From positions 1 to 64,000 of the forward strand of contig NZ_WUEK01000016.1 in the NCBI RefSeq assembly GCF_009823805.1: 64,000 bases of DNA, in the 5' to 3' direction. The notes below the pieces were generated by a model. It did not search any database, had not been told where the DNA came from, and saw only the letters and a list, made by a program, of their open reading frames with translations. This document shows, one piece after another, positions 1 to 7,486 of this stretch (position 1 is the stretch's first letter; every line of letters starts with the position of its first letter). This DNA comes from Nocardioides flavescens. GTDB taxonomy: Bacteria; Actinomycetota; Actinomycetes; Propionibacteriales; Nocardioidaceae. The translations under genes were made by a program, and so were the position numbers.

Positions 1-2
1 AC

Positions 3-65
3 ACCGCCCTCAAAGGCAAGTCACCCATCGACCTCGTGCCCAACCTCCCCGGACACAACAGCTAG
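3..65 (+). CDS. C-terminal end of a possible transposase (partial, runs off the window start)
   Basis: The first 20 codons of this frame read as the end of a protein (TALKGKSPIDLVPNLPGHNS) and stop at TAG. The TALxGxSP pattern and short tail resemble the C-terminal ends of DDE integrase-core transposases of the IS481/IS3 type. That is the only evidence, since the catalytic core lies outside the window. If correct, an insertion sequence ends just before the AraC-type gene. It could also be the tail of an unrelated protein. Confidence 0.35.
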   Translation, partial: TALKGKSPIDLVPNLPGHNS

Positions 66-231
66 CGCGCCTCCTCAACCAGCGGTGGTCAGGTGCCGCT
101 GAACTCTCCGCCCAGAACGGGCGGCCGGGACAGGGCCCTGCAGGCTCAACCACCGATGAGGGGACCGTGCGTCGGAGAGATGAGCAAGAACGGTCGGGTG
201 CAGAGGCGCCCGAGCCGGACAGACTGCTCCC

Positions 232-1206
232 ATGACGAGTCGCAGAACAGGCGACGTCCCGCGTGACCGGCTGCGCGAGCTTCTCGACGCGGTGCTCGAC
301 GAGGACCGCACCGACCTCGGCAGGATGGCGGCTGGGGCCTTCTCCTCGCCGTTCCACTTCACCCGGCAGCTCTCGCGCGCGACAGGGGAGTCGCCGGTCG
401 CGATGAGGCGCCGCGTCGAGCTCGAGCGGGCCGCCTGGCGACTGGGCAGGGGCGCGACGGTGACGGAGGCGGCGCTCGGCGCTGGGTTCGACTCGGTCGA
501 CGGGTTCTCGCGCGCGTACTCCCGGCACTTCGGCCATCTGCCCAGTGCTCCCGCTCCCGGTGGGAGTCGCGTCTCGGCGACCGACCACTGGCTCCCGGCC
601 CCCAACGGCATCCACTTCCACCCGCCGACCTCGCTGTGGCTGGAAGCGCACAGCGGCGGGGAACGCGCCGGCCCTGACGCGACCATCTGGCTGATGCTCC
701 ACCACGACCTCGAGGACACGGCCCTGCTCCTCGAGGCCGCAGCCGACGTCTCCGAGGACCGCTACCGCGCCGCGCGGCTGCCGGGGCTGCGCGTGGTGCT
801 CCACGGCGAGCCGGAGCCGTCGCTGGCCGCGCTCCTCGCGGGCCTGGTCACGGCCCGGGAGGTCTGGGTGGCGGCGCTCGTCGGCGCGGAGCCACCGGTC
901 GGGGCGGCTGACGACCCCACCTCGCTGGCGGCGCGGCACGACGCCTCGGCCGAGGCGTGGGTGAGCCTGCTGCGCGAGCTGGACCGTCGAGACGCCTGGG
1001 ACGACCGCTTCGTCGACGCGCTGTGCGTGCCGCCAGAGTCGTTCACCCCCGCGGGGGTCGTCGCGCACGTCCTGACCTTCGCGGCCGTACGCCGCGGCCT
1101 GGCGCGCCAACTGCTGCGCGAGGACGGACAGTGGCCGAGCGAGGGACTGGAGTCGGCCGCGGCGAGCGGGGACCCGATCAGCTGGATGAGGAACAGGCGG
1201 GGATGA
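232..1206 (+). CDS. AraC-type HTH regulator with C-terminal DinB-like domain
   Basis: A 324-residue protein. Residues about 10-105 form an AraC-type DNA-binding region: two helix-turn-helix units, with FHFTRQLSRATGESP in the first and VTEAALGAGFDSVDGFSRAYSRHFG in the second (shortened here to its family pattern). Residues about 140-310 look like a DinB-type four-helix metal-binding domain, with an HHDLEDT segment and a later VVAHVLTFAAVRR helix. The start is ATG with CAGACT at 220-225, exactly 6 nt upstream, so a leaderless transcript is likely. The stop overlaps the next start (ATGA), so it is co-translated with the DHFR-family protein. Target genes and ligand are unknown. Confidence 0.8.
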   Translation: MTSRRTGDVPRDRLRELLDAVLDEDRTDLGRMAAGAFSSPFHFTRQLSRATGESPVAMRRRVELERAAWRLGRGATVTEAALGAGFDSVDGFSRAYSRHFGHLPSAPAPGGSRVSATDHWLPAPNGIHFHPPTSLWLEAHSGGERAGPDATIWLMLHHDLEDTALLLEAAADVSEDRYRAARLPGLRVVLHGEPEPSLAALLAGLVTAREVWVAALVGAEPPVGAADDPTSLAARHDASAEAWVSLLRELDRRDAWDDRFVDALCVPPESFTPAGVVAHVLTFAAVRRGLARQLLREDGQWPSEGLESAAASGDPISWMRNRRG

Positions 1207-1748
1207 GCACCATCTACTACGTCGCGAGCAGCCTGGACGGCTTCGTCGCCGACGAGCACGACGGCCTCGACTGGCTGCTCTCGCAGGACGTCGACGACAC
1301 CGGGCCCCTCGGCTACGCATCGTTCATCGAGCGAGTGGGTGCCCTGGTGATGGGGTCGACCACCTACGGGTGGATCTGCGACCACCTCGGCGTCCACCCG
1401 GACGGACTGGGCGGGTCGTGGCCGTACGACGTGCCGTCGTGGGTGATGACGACGCGCGACCTGTCAGCCGGCGACGGAGCTGACGTCCGCTTCGCTCGCG
1501 GCGACATCCGTCCCGTCCACGCCGCCATGGTCGCCGCGGCCGGTGACCGCGACCTGTGGGTCGTGGGCGGCGGAGCGCTCGCCTCGGCGTTCGCGACCGC
1601 GGGCCTGCTCGACGAGATCGTCGTCGCGGTCGCGCCGGTGACCCTCGGGGCCGGGCGGCCGCTCCTGCCCGGACGTCACGACCTCGAGCTGCTCGAGGTG
1701 GCGCGCAACCGGGCCTTCGCCTGCGCCAGGTACGCCGTGCGCGGCTGA
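1203..1748 (+). CDS. Dihydrofolate reductase-family protein (RibD C-terminal-like)
   Basis: A 181-residue cytoplasmic protein of the DHFR/RibD C-terminal-like reductase fold. Recognisable parts are the N-terminal strand IYYVASSLDGFVAD, the mid-protein VMGSTTY, the glycine-rich LWVVGGGALASAF nucleotide-binding segment, and the VTLGAGRPLL element near the end. Proteins of this group use NAD(P)H, but most actinobacterial paralogues have no assigned substrate, so a folate or riboflavin role should not be assumed. The ATG lies inside the stop region of the AraC-type gene (ATGA overlap), which implies translational coupling. It runs convergently toward the MarR gene with only 4 bp between the stops. 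Confidence 0.85.
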   Translation: MSTIYYVASSLDGFVADEHDGLDWLLSQDVDDTGPLGYASFIERVGALVMGSTTYGWICDHLGVHPDGLGGSWPYDVPSWVMTTRDLSAGDGADVRFARGDIRPVHAAMVAAAGDRDLWVVGGGALASAFATAGLLDEIVVAVAPVTLGAGRPLLPGRHDLELLEVARNRAFACARYAVRG

Positions 1749-1752
1749 CCCG

Positions 1753-2247
1753 TCAGTCCGTGACCGGCTCGACGCGGGAGAGCCAGCGACCGAGCAGCTC
1801 GGCGAGCAGCTCGCGGTCGCCGGGATCGAGCTCGGTCAGCAGCCGCTCCTCGTTGGCCAGGTGCTCGGCGAAGGCCGCGTCGATGACGCGGCGACCGGCC
1901 TCGGTCAGGCGGACGACCCGGCCGCGGCCGTCGCCGTCGTCGCGGGTGCGGCTCACGAGGCCGTCGCGCTCGAGCCGGTCGAGGCGCTTGCTGACGGCAC
2001 CGCTGGTCACCATCGTGTGGGCGGCGAGCTCGCCGGGGGCGAGGGCGTGGTCGGGTCCGCTGCGTCGCAGGGTCGCGAGGACGTCGAACTCGCCCTCGCC
2101 CAGACCGTGGCGTCGGTAGACCGTGAGCAGCTCCTCGGTCAGCAGCACGCCGAGGCGGTGCAGCCGGCCGATCACGCCGAGCGGGGAGACGTCGAGATCG
2201 GGGCGCTCGCGCGCCCAGGCGGCCTGGATGAGGTCGACGCGGTCCAC
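1753..2247 (-). CDS. MarR-family transcriptional regulator
   Basis: A 164-residue winged-helix regulator. The wing and recognition helix are visible (HTMVTSGAVSKRLDRLERDG, then LVSRTRDDGDGRGRVVRLTEAG), flanked by helices for dimerisation. The start is GTG. A TATCGT hexamer at 2257-2262 (reading leftward) lies 8 nt upstream. It is divergent from the EamA exporter, and the 41-bp gap contains a near-perfect operator (2263-2295) that overlaps both promoters. It most likely represses itself and the exporter until an effector binds. The effector is unknown. Confidence 0.9.
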   Translation of the reverse strand: MDRVDLIQAAWARERPDLDVSPLGVIGRLHRLGVLLTEELLTVYRRHGLGEGEFDVLATLRRSGPDHALAPGELAAHTMVTSGAVSKRLDRLERDGLVSRTRDDGDGRGRVVRLTEAGRRVIDAAFAEHLANEERLLTELDPGDRELLAELLGRWLSRVEPVTD

Positions 2248-2262
2248 GGGACTGGACGATAC

Positions 2263-2295
2263 CTTCCACGGAAGGCATTATCTCTTCCGTGGAAG
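2263..2295. promoter_or_regulatory. MarR-type operator: paired palindromes between marR-like and EamA genes
   Basis: Two 12-bp sites, CTTCCACGGAAG (2263-2274) and CTTCCGTGGAAG (2284-2295), are exact reverse complements of each other, and each is itself nearly palindromic. The 9-bp spacer is GCATTATCT. The right site contains the GTG start of the EamA gene. The left site abuts the MarR gene's -10 hexamer. This is a strong candidate for a dimer-of-dimers repressor site. Confidence 0.85.
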
Positions 2296-3320
2296 ACAAG
2301 AGGTTGAGGTGGTCGCTGGTGACCGCGGTCGCCCCCGTCGCCTGGGGCTCGACGTACGTCGTCACGCACCAGCTGCTGCCGCCGGACCAGCCGTTGACGG
2401 GCGCGGCGCTGCGGGCGCTGCCGGCCGGGCTGCTGCTGCTCGCGCTGGCGCGCCGTCGACCTCGCGGCGCGTGGTGGTGGCGCTCGGCGGTGCTGGGCGT
2501 GCTCAACGTCGGCCTCTTCTTCTGGCTCGTCTACCTCTCCGCCCAGCTGCTGCCGTCCGCGGTCGCCGCGACGGTGATGGCGACCTCCTCGGTGGTGCTC
2601 GCCCTGCTCGCGTGGCTGCTGCTCGGCCAGCGACCCGCGGTGGCGCACCTCGTCGGAGGGGTCGTCGGTGTCGGCGGGGTCGCGCTGCTGCTCCTCGGCG
2701 GCGCCGGCAGCGGGGCGGAGCGGATCGACCCGGTCGGCGTGGTCTGCGCCGTCGCCGCGATGCTCTGCTCCTCCCTCGGCTTCGTCCTCGCCCGCCGCTG
2801 GAGCGGCGGCGCCGACCTGCTGGCCACCACCTCGTGGCAGCTGCTCGCCGGTGGGGCGGGGCTCGCCGTGGCCGCCGCGGTGTCAGGCGACGGCTGGCCG
2901 CCCCTCGACGTCCCGACCGCCCTCGGCTTCGGCTACGTCACCGTCGTGGCGACGGCGCTCGCCCTCGTCTGCTGGTACGCCGGTCTGCGGCACCTGCCCA
3001 CGAGCACGGTGGGCCTGGTCGGGCTGCTCAACCCGCTGACGGGTGTGGCCCTCGGGTGCCTGGTCTTCGGCGAGGTGCTCGGTGCGCGCCAGTGGCTCGG
3101 CGTGGTGCTGGTGGTGGGCGGCGTGCTCCTCGGCCAGCGCGCATCACGCGGCGGGGAGCGGGGTACTCCCCGGCATGGCTCCTCGCCGCGTCCTGCCGCG
3201 CCTCGCCCTGCCCTCGCTCGCCACGACGGCTCTGGTCGTCACCGCCCTGGTCGCCCCGGTGGGTCCAGCGACGTCGGCGCCGTCCCGATCGGCGCAGCCG
3301 CAGCTCCAGCGCGCCGCTGA
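2289..3320 (+). CDS. EamA/DMT-family exporter (about 10 membrane segments)
   Basis: Predicted inner-membrane permease of the drug/metabolite transporter superfamily. It has two tandem EamA repeats, starting near residue 10 (APVAWGSTYVVTHQLLP) and near residue 145 (GVVCAVAAMLCSSLGFVLAR). The start is GTG, embedded in the operator, with CATTAT (2276-2281) 7 nt upstream, so a leaderless transcript is likely. The last membrane segment ends near residue 285. The remaining 55 residues are Arg/Pro-rich and overlap the signal-peptide region of the next gene by 146 bp. No earlier stop exists in this frame. The tail is odd and could reflect a lost stop or a base error. Substrate unknown; control by the neighbouring MarR protein is likely. 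Confidence 0.85.
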   Translation: MEDKRLRWSLVTAVAPVAWGSTYVVTHQLLPPDQPLTGAALRALPAGLLLLALARRRPRGAWWWRSAVLGVLNVGLFFWLVYLSAQLLPSAVAATVMATSSVVLALLAWLLLGQRPAVAHLVGGVVGVGGVALLLLGGAGSGAERIDPVGVVCAVAAMLCSSLGFVLARRWSGGADLLATTSWQLLAGGAGLAVAAAVSGDGWPPLDVPTALGFGYVTVVATALALVCWYAGLRHLPTSTVGLVGLLNPLTGVALGCLVFGEVLGARQWLGVVLVVGGVLLGQRASRGGERGTPRHGSSPRPAAPRPALARHDGSGRHRPGRPGGSSDVGAVPIGAAAAPARR

Positions 3321-5067
3321 GGCGAAGCCGCAGTCGACCGGCCCCGCCAAGCGCGCGACGGTGAAGGGCAGGGGCGGCGCCGTCACCTCGGTCGACCCCT
3401 ACGCCTCCCGCATCGGGCTGAAGGTGCTGCGCCAGGGCGGCAACGCCGTCGACGCGGCGGTCGCCACCGCCGCGGCGCTCGGCGTCACCGAGCCCTACTC
3501 CGCCGGCGTGGGCGGCGGCGGCTACTTCGTCTACTACGACGCGAAGACGCGCAGGGTCCACACCATCGACGGCCGCGAGACCGCACCTGCCGGGGTCACG
3601 CCCACGTCGTTCGTCGACCCCGCGACGGGCAAGCCCTACCCGTTCACGCCCGAGCTGGTCACCAGCGGCGTGGCGGTCGGCGTGCCGGGCACCCCGGCGA
3701 CCTGGGCCTCCGCGCTCGACCAGTGGGGCTCGATGAGCCTCGGCGAGACGCTGGCTCCGGCGGCGGCTCTGGCGCGCAAGGGGTTCGTGGTCGACAAGAC
3801 GTTCCGCAAGCAGACCCGCGACAACGCCGAGCGGTTCCGCACCTTCACCTCGACCAGCGCGCTCTTCCTGCCCGGCGGCAAGGCGCCGAAGGTCGGCTCG
3901 CGCCTGGCCAACCCCGACCTCGCGGCGACGTACGACCTGCTCGGTCAGCAGGGCACCGCGGCGTTCTACGGTGGCCCGCTCGCCGCCGAGATCGCGCAGA
4001 CCGTGCAGGCGCCGCCGAAGAGCGGCGCCACCGACCTGCCCGTGCCCGTCGGCACGATGACCACCGCCGACCTCGCGGGCTACCAGGTGCGCAACCAGGC
4101 GCCGGCGAAGACCCGCTTCCGGGGGATGAAGGTCTTCGGCATGGCGCCGTCGTCCAGCGGTGGGCCGACCGTCGGCGAGGCCCTCAACATCCTGGAGACC
4201 CAGCGGCTCGGGCGGGTCTCGCCGGTCCAGGCGCAGCACCGCTTCCTCGACGCGACGCACCTCGCCTTCGCCGACCGCGGCGAGTACATCGGCGACCCCG
4301 CCTTCGTCGACGTGCCGCTGAAGGACCTGCTCAGCCAGCGCTACGCGGACGAGCGGGCCTGCCGCATCGACCCGCGCAAGGCCCTCGCGCTGCCGACCGA
4401 CCCCGGCAGCGTGTCGTCGTACGACGGCCGCTGCGGCGGCGGCACCAGGGCCCCGTCGCGCGAGGCCACGGACACCGAGAACGTCTCGACCACCAACCTC
4501 ACCGTCGCCGACAGGCGGGGCAACGTCGTCGAGTACACCCTCACCATCGAGCAGACCGGCGGCTCCGGCATCGTCGTGCCCGGACGCGGCTTCCTGCTCA
4601 ACAACGAGCTGACCGACTTCACGACCGTCTACGACGCCGACGACCCCAACCGGCTCGCCCCCGGCAAGCGCCCGCGCAGCTCGATGTCGCCGACGATCGT
4701 GCTCGACCGTCGCGACCGGCCCGTGCTCGCGCTCGGCTCGCCCGGTGGCTCGACCATCATCACGACCGTCCTGCAGATCCTGCTCAACCGCTTCGAGCTC
4801 GGCATGAGCATCGAGCGGGCCCTCGCCGCCCCGCGGGCCGCGCCCAACAACACGAACCCCGTGCTCGCCGAGCCGGCGTACGTCGAGCGCTGGCGCGGTC
4901 CGCTCGCCACGCTCGGCCACCGGATCCGGCCGATCGCGCCCGTCGGTGACAGCCTCGCCGAGATCGGCGCGGCCACCGCGATCGAGTTCGGCCCCCGCGG
5001 CCAGCTCACCGCGGTCGCCGAGCCCGACCGCCGCGGCGGCGGCGCCGCCGGGGTCGTGCGCCGCTGA
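3175..5067 (+). CDS. ggt: Gamma-glutamyltransferase, exported
   Basis: A 630-residue gamma-glutamyltransferase that transfers or hydrolyses the gamma-glutamyl group of glutathione-like thiols and glutamine outside the membrane. The N-terminus MAPRRVLPRLALPSLATTAL begins a signal peptide ending near residue 35. Family motifs are VLRQGGNAVDAAVATAAALG near residue 85, and VSTTNLTVAD, where Thr439 is the expected autocleavage nucleophile, with Asn in place of the common His two residues later. A late GSPGGSTIITTVLQ is also present. The mature protein is proenzyme-like, so it should self-cleave into two subunits. I chose the ATG before the signal peptide because longer reading only adds sequence that is out of frame with the exporter. 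It is slightly longer than typical bacterial homologues. It overlaps the EamA gene by 146 bp. Confidence 0.92.
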   Translation: MAPRRVLPRLALPSLATTALVVTALVAPVGPATSAPSRSAQPQLQRAAEAKPQSTGPAKRATVKGRGGAVTSVDPYASRIGLKVLRQGGNAVDAAVATAAALGVTEPYSAGVGGGGYFVYYDAKTRRVHTIDGRETAPAGVTPTSFVDPATGKPYPFTPELVTSGVAVGVPGTPATWASALDQWGSMSLGETLAPAAALARKGFVVDKTFRKQTRDNAERFRTFTSTSALFLPGGKAPKVGSRLANPDLAATYDLLGQQGTAAFYGGPLAAEIAQTVQAPPKSGATDLPVPVGTMTTADLAGYQVRNQAPAKTRFRGMKVFGMAPSSSGGPTVGEALNILETQRLGRVSPVQAQHRFLDATHLAFADRGEYIGDPAFVDVPLKDLLSQRYADERACRIDPRKALALPTDPGSVSSYDGRCGGGTRAPSREATDTENVSTTNLTVADRRGNVVEYTLTIEQTGGSGIVVPGRGFLLNNELTDFTTVYDADDPNRLAPGKRPRSSMSPTIVLDRRDRPVLALGSPGGSTIITTVLQILLNRFELGMSIERALAAPRAAPNNTNPVLAEPAYVERWRGPLATLGHRIRPIAPVGDSLAEIGAATAIEFGPRGQLTAVAEPDRRGGGAAGVVRR

Positions 5068-5068
5068 C

Positions 5069-5123
5069 GCCGACCCGTCTCGTCGTGCACGTGTGAGGGC
5101 GCCGACCCGTCTCTTCGTGCACG
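5069..5123. repeat. 23-bp direct repeat, two copies 32 bp apart
   Basis: Copies at 5069-5091 and 5101-5123 differ at a single base (GTCTCGTCG versus GTCTCTTCG). They start 2 bp after the ggt stop and end 27 bp before the -10 hexamer of the flavoprotein gene. They could be a regulator site or the trace of a local duplication. Confidence 0.7.
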
Positions 5124-5149
5124 CTCAGGCGCGCCACCTCCGCACGCCC

Positions 5150-5155
5150 TACGCT
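5150..5155 (+). promoter_or_regulatory. -10 hexamer TACGCT of a leaderless promoter
   Basis: The hexamer TACGCT is followed by 6 nt and then the GTG start at 5162. No Shine-Dalgarno sequence is present, which fits transcription starting at the start codon. Confidence 0.65.
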
Positions 5156-5161
5156 GGACCG

Positions 5162-5815
5162 GTGACGACGCTGTCGGAGGACCGTGCCTCCTGGCCGACG
5201 ATCGGCTCGCTCGACGAGCTGACCGACCTGCTCGGTACGCCGGGCGAGCGGGCCGCCACGAAGGGCCGGCCCGCGCTGCTGCCGGTGGACCGCGACTGGC
5301 TCGCGTCCTCGCCGTTCTGCGTGCTGGCGACGTCGGCCGCCGACGGCACCTGCGACGCCTCGCCGAAGGGCGACCCGGTCGGCCGGCTGGTGCAGGTGCT
5401 CGACGACACCACCGTCGCCATCGCCGAGCGGCCCGGCAACCGGCGCGCCGACGGCTACCGCAACGTGCTGAGCAACCCCCACGTCGGACTGCTCTTCCTC
5501 ATCCCCGGCCGCGGCGACACGCTGCGCATCCAGGGTCGCGCCCGGCTGGTCGCCGATGCGCCGTTCTTCGACGACATGGTCGTCAAGGGCCACCGGCCCG
5601 TGCTGGCGATGGTGGTGGACATCGAGGAGGTGTTCTTCCACTGCGCGAAGGCGTTCCTGCGCTCGGGGCTGTGGAAGCCCGAGACCTGGGACCCCGAGGG
5701 GCGCGTGCCCCGGCGCGCCGTCATCGCCAGCCAGGTCGAGCCCGCCGGCATGGACATCGCCCAGCTCGACGACTACTACGACGAGTCCAACTACGAGCGC
5801 GGTCTCTATGCCTGA
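5162..5815 (+). CDS. FMN-dependent pyridoxamine-oxidase-like flavoprotein
   Basis: A 217-residue protein with the split-barrel fold of pyridoxamine 5'-phosphate oxidase-like flavoproteins. It resembles the actinobacterial MSMEG_1061-type FMN-binding group. Visible elements are PFCVLATSAADGTCDASPKGD (family pattern; first strand pair), RRADGYRNVLSNPHVGLLFL and DTLRIQGRARLV, typical of FMN contact and dimer regions. The C-terminal third includes FHCAKAFLRSGLWKPETW, which is conserved in this subgroup. It probably reduces or oxidises a small molecule in the cytoplasm; the substrate is unknown. GTG start with a TACGCT hexamer 6 nt upstream. The stop lies 5 nt beyond the dapF ATG (8-bp overlap), so it is probably translationally coupled to dapF. 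Confidence 0.82.
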   Translation: MTTLSEDRASWPTIGSLDELTDLLGTPGERAATKGRPALLPVDRDWLASSPFCVLATSAADGTCDASPKGDPVGRLVQVLDDTTVAIAERPGNRRADGYRNVLSNPHVGLLFLIPGRGDTLRIQGRARLVADAPFFDDMVVKGHRPVLAMVVDIEEVFFHCAKAFLRSGLWKPETWDPEGRVPRRAVIASQVEPAGMDIAQLDDYYDESNYERGLYA

Positions 5816-6677
5816 GTCGAGCATCGACCGCGCACGACAGACCTACCCCTTCGTCAAGGGTCACGGGACCGAGAACGACTTCGTCCTCCTGCCCGACCAC
5901 GACGGCACGATCCACGGCGACCTGTCGGCCGAGCGGGTCCGGGCGCTGTGCGACCGCCGCGCCGGCATCGGCGGCGACGGGGTGATGCGGGTCGTGCGCA
6001 GCGCGGCCGTGGGCCGGCCGCTGTCGGTGGCGACGTGGTTCATGGACTACCGCAACTCCGACGGCTCGGTGTCCGAGATGTGCGGCAACGGCGTGCGGGT
6101 CTTCGCCCACCACCTCGTCACCGAGGGGCTCGTCGACGCCGCTGTGCCGGTCGTCGTCGACACCCGCGACGGCGTCAAGACCATCACCGTCGACACCGTC
6201 GCCGACGGCGGCGCGACGTACACCGTCGACATGGGGCCGGCCAAGGTCCTCGGCCAGACCACGGTCGGGGCGAACGGCGTCACCTGGCCCGCGCAGCACG
6301 TCGACATGGGCAACCCGCACGCCGTGGCGTTCGTGAGCTCGCTGCAGGTCGTCGGCACCCTGGTCGACCCGCCTGCACGCGACCGGGGGGTCTACCCCGA
6401 CGGGGTCAACGTCGAGTTCGTGGTGCGCCGCGGCGAGCGGCACGTCGCGATGCGGGTGCACGAGCGCGGCTCCGGCGAGACCCGCTCGTGCGGCACCGGC
6501 GCCTGCGCGGTCATGGTCGCCGCCGCGCTGGCTGACGGCGCCCGACCCGAGGGCGACGACGTGACCTACCGCGTCGACGTACCCGGCGGCACCCTCCACG
6601 TCACCTGGACCGCCGACGAGCGCGTGCTGTTGACCGGTCCCGCGGTACTCGTCGCGAGAGGCACGACCGACCTCTGA
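5808..6677 (+). CDS. dapF: Diaminopimelate epimerase
   Basis: DapF interconverts LL- and meso-2,6-diaminopimelate, the last step toward meso-DAP for peptidoglycan and lysine. Length is 289 residues, normal for the family. The two active-site cysteines are visible in MCGNGVRVFA (residue about 90) and in SCGTGACAVMVAAAL (residue about 230). The N-terminal FVKGHGTENDFVLL and RAGIGGDGVM blocks are also typical. The start ATG lies within the 3' end of the flavoprotein gene. In many actinobacteria dapF sits near hflX and lexA; that order is kept here, with extra genes in between. Confidence 0.96.
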   Translation: MPESSIDRARQTYPFVKGHGTENDFVLLPDHDGTIHGDLSAERVRALCDRRAGIGGDGVMRVVRSAAVGRPLSVATWFMDYRNSDGSVSEMCGNGVRVFAHHLVTEGLVDAAVPVVVDTRDGVKTITVDTVADGGATYTVDMGPAKVLGQTTVGANGVTWPAQHVDMGNPHAVAFVSSLQVVGTLVDPPARDRGVYPDGVNVEFVVRRGERHVAMRVHERGSGETRSCGTGACAVMVAAALADGARPEGDDVTYRVDVPGGTLHVTWTADERVLLTGPAVLVARGTTDL

Positions 6678-6709
6678 GCCCGGGCCGCGTCGGGCCTATA
6701 GTCCGAAAC

Positions 6710-7486
6710 ATGGACATCAACGGATCCTCCGCTCTGGTCACGGGTGCTGCCTCGGGCATCGGCGCGGCCGTCGCCCGTCAGCTCGCCCAGCGCGGCGCGA
6801 CCGTCGTCGTCGCCGACCTGCAGGCCGACAAGGGCGAGGCGCTCGCGGCCGAGATCGGAGGCGTGTTCGCGCGCGTCGACGTCACCGACACCGCCCAGAT
6901 CACCGCCGCCGTCGAGGCCGCCGGTGAGATCGCGCCGCTGCGCGCCGTGGTCAACTCCGCCGGCATCGGCTGGGCGCAGCGCACGATCGGTCGCGACGGT
7001 CAGATCGACTCGGCCCACGACCTCGACGCCTTCACCCGCGTCATCGCGATCAACCTCATCGGCACCTTCGACGTCGTGCGTCAGGCCGCGAGCGTCATGA
7101 GCCGCAACGAGCCCGACGCCGACGGCCAGCGCGGCGCGATCGTCAACCTCGCCAGCGTGGCGGCGTTCGACGGGCAGATCGGCCAGGCGTCGTACTCCGC
7201 GTCGAAGGGCGGAGTCGTCGGCATGACCCTCCCGGTCGCGCGCGACCTGTCCGCCTCGGGCATCCGGCTCAACACCGTGGCCCCCGGCCTCATCGACACC
7301 CCGATCTACGGCGAGGGCGAGGACGCCGAGGCGTTCAAGGCCAAGCTCGGCGAGAGCGTGCTGTTCCCTAAGCGACTCGGCGTGCCCGAGGAGCTCGCGA
7401 GCATGGTCGTCGAGTGCCTGACGAACAGCTACATGAACGGTGAGGTCGTCCGCGTCGACGGCGGCATCCGCATGCCCCCCAAGTGA
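6710..7486 (+). CDS. Short-chain dehydrogenase, HSD10-like (3-hydroxyacyl-CoA dehydrogenase type)
   Basis: A 258-residue NAD(P)-dependent dehydrogenase. The Rossmann motif is VTGAASGIG at residues 10-18, the acidic residue VVVADLQAD at the end of the second strand suggests NAD preference, the structural motif is NSAG, and the catalytic Ser-Tyr-Lys set is in NLASVAAFDGQIGQASYSASK (cited here by its ends). The overall pattern is closest to 17-beta-HSD type 10/3-hydroxy-2-methylbutyryl-CoA dehydrogenases, so a fatty-acid or isoleucine catabolic role is plausible but unproven. TATAGT at 6697-6702 lies 7 nt before the ATG. It overlaps the MFS gene start by 4 bp. Confidence 0.85.
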   Translation: MDINGSSALVTGAASGIGAAVARQLAQRGATVVVADLQADKGEALAAEIGGVFARVDVTDTAQITAAVEAAGEIAPLRAVVNSAGIGWAQRTIGRDGQIDSAHDLDAFTRVIAINLIGTFDVVRQAASVMSRNEPDADGQRGAIVNLASVAAFDGQIGQASYSASKGGVVGMTLPVARDLSASGIRLNTVAPGLIDTPIYGEGEDAEAFKAKLGESVLFPKRLGVPEELASMVVECLTNSYMNGEVVRVDGGIRMPPK

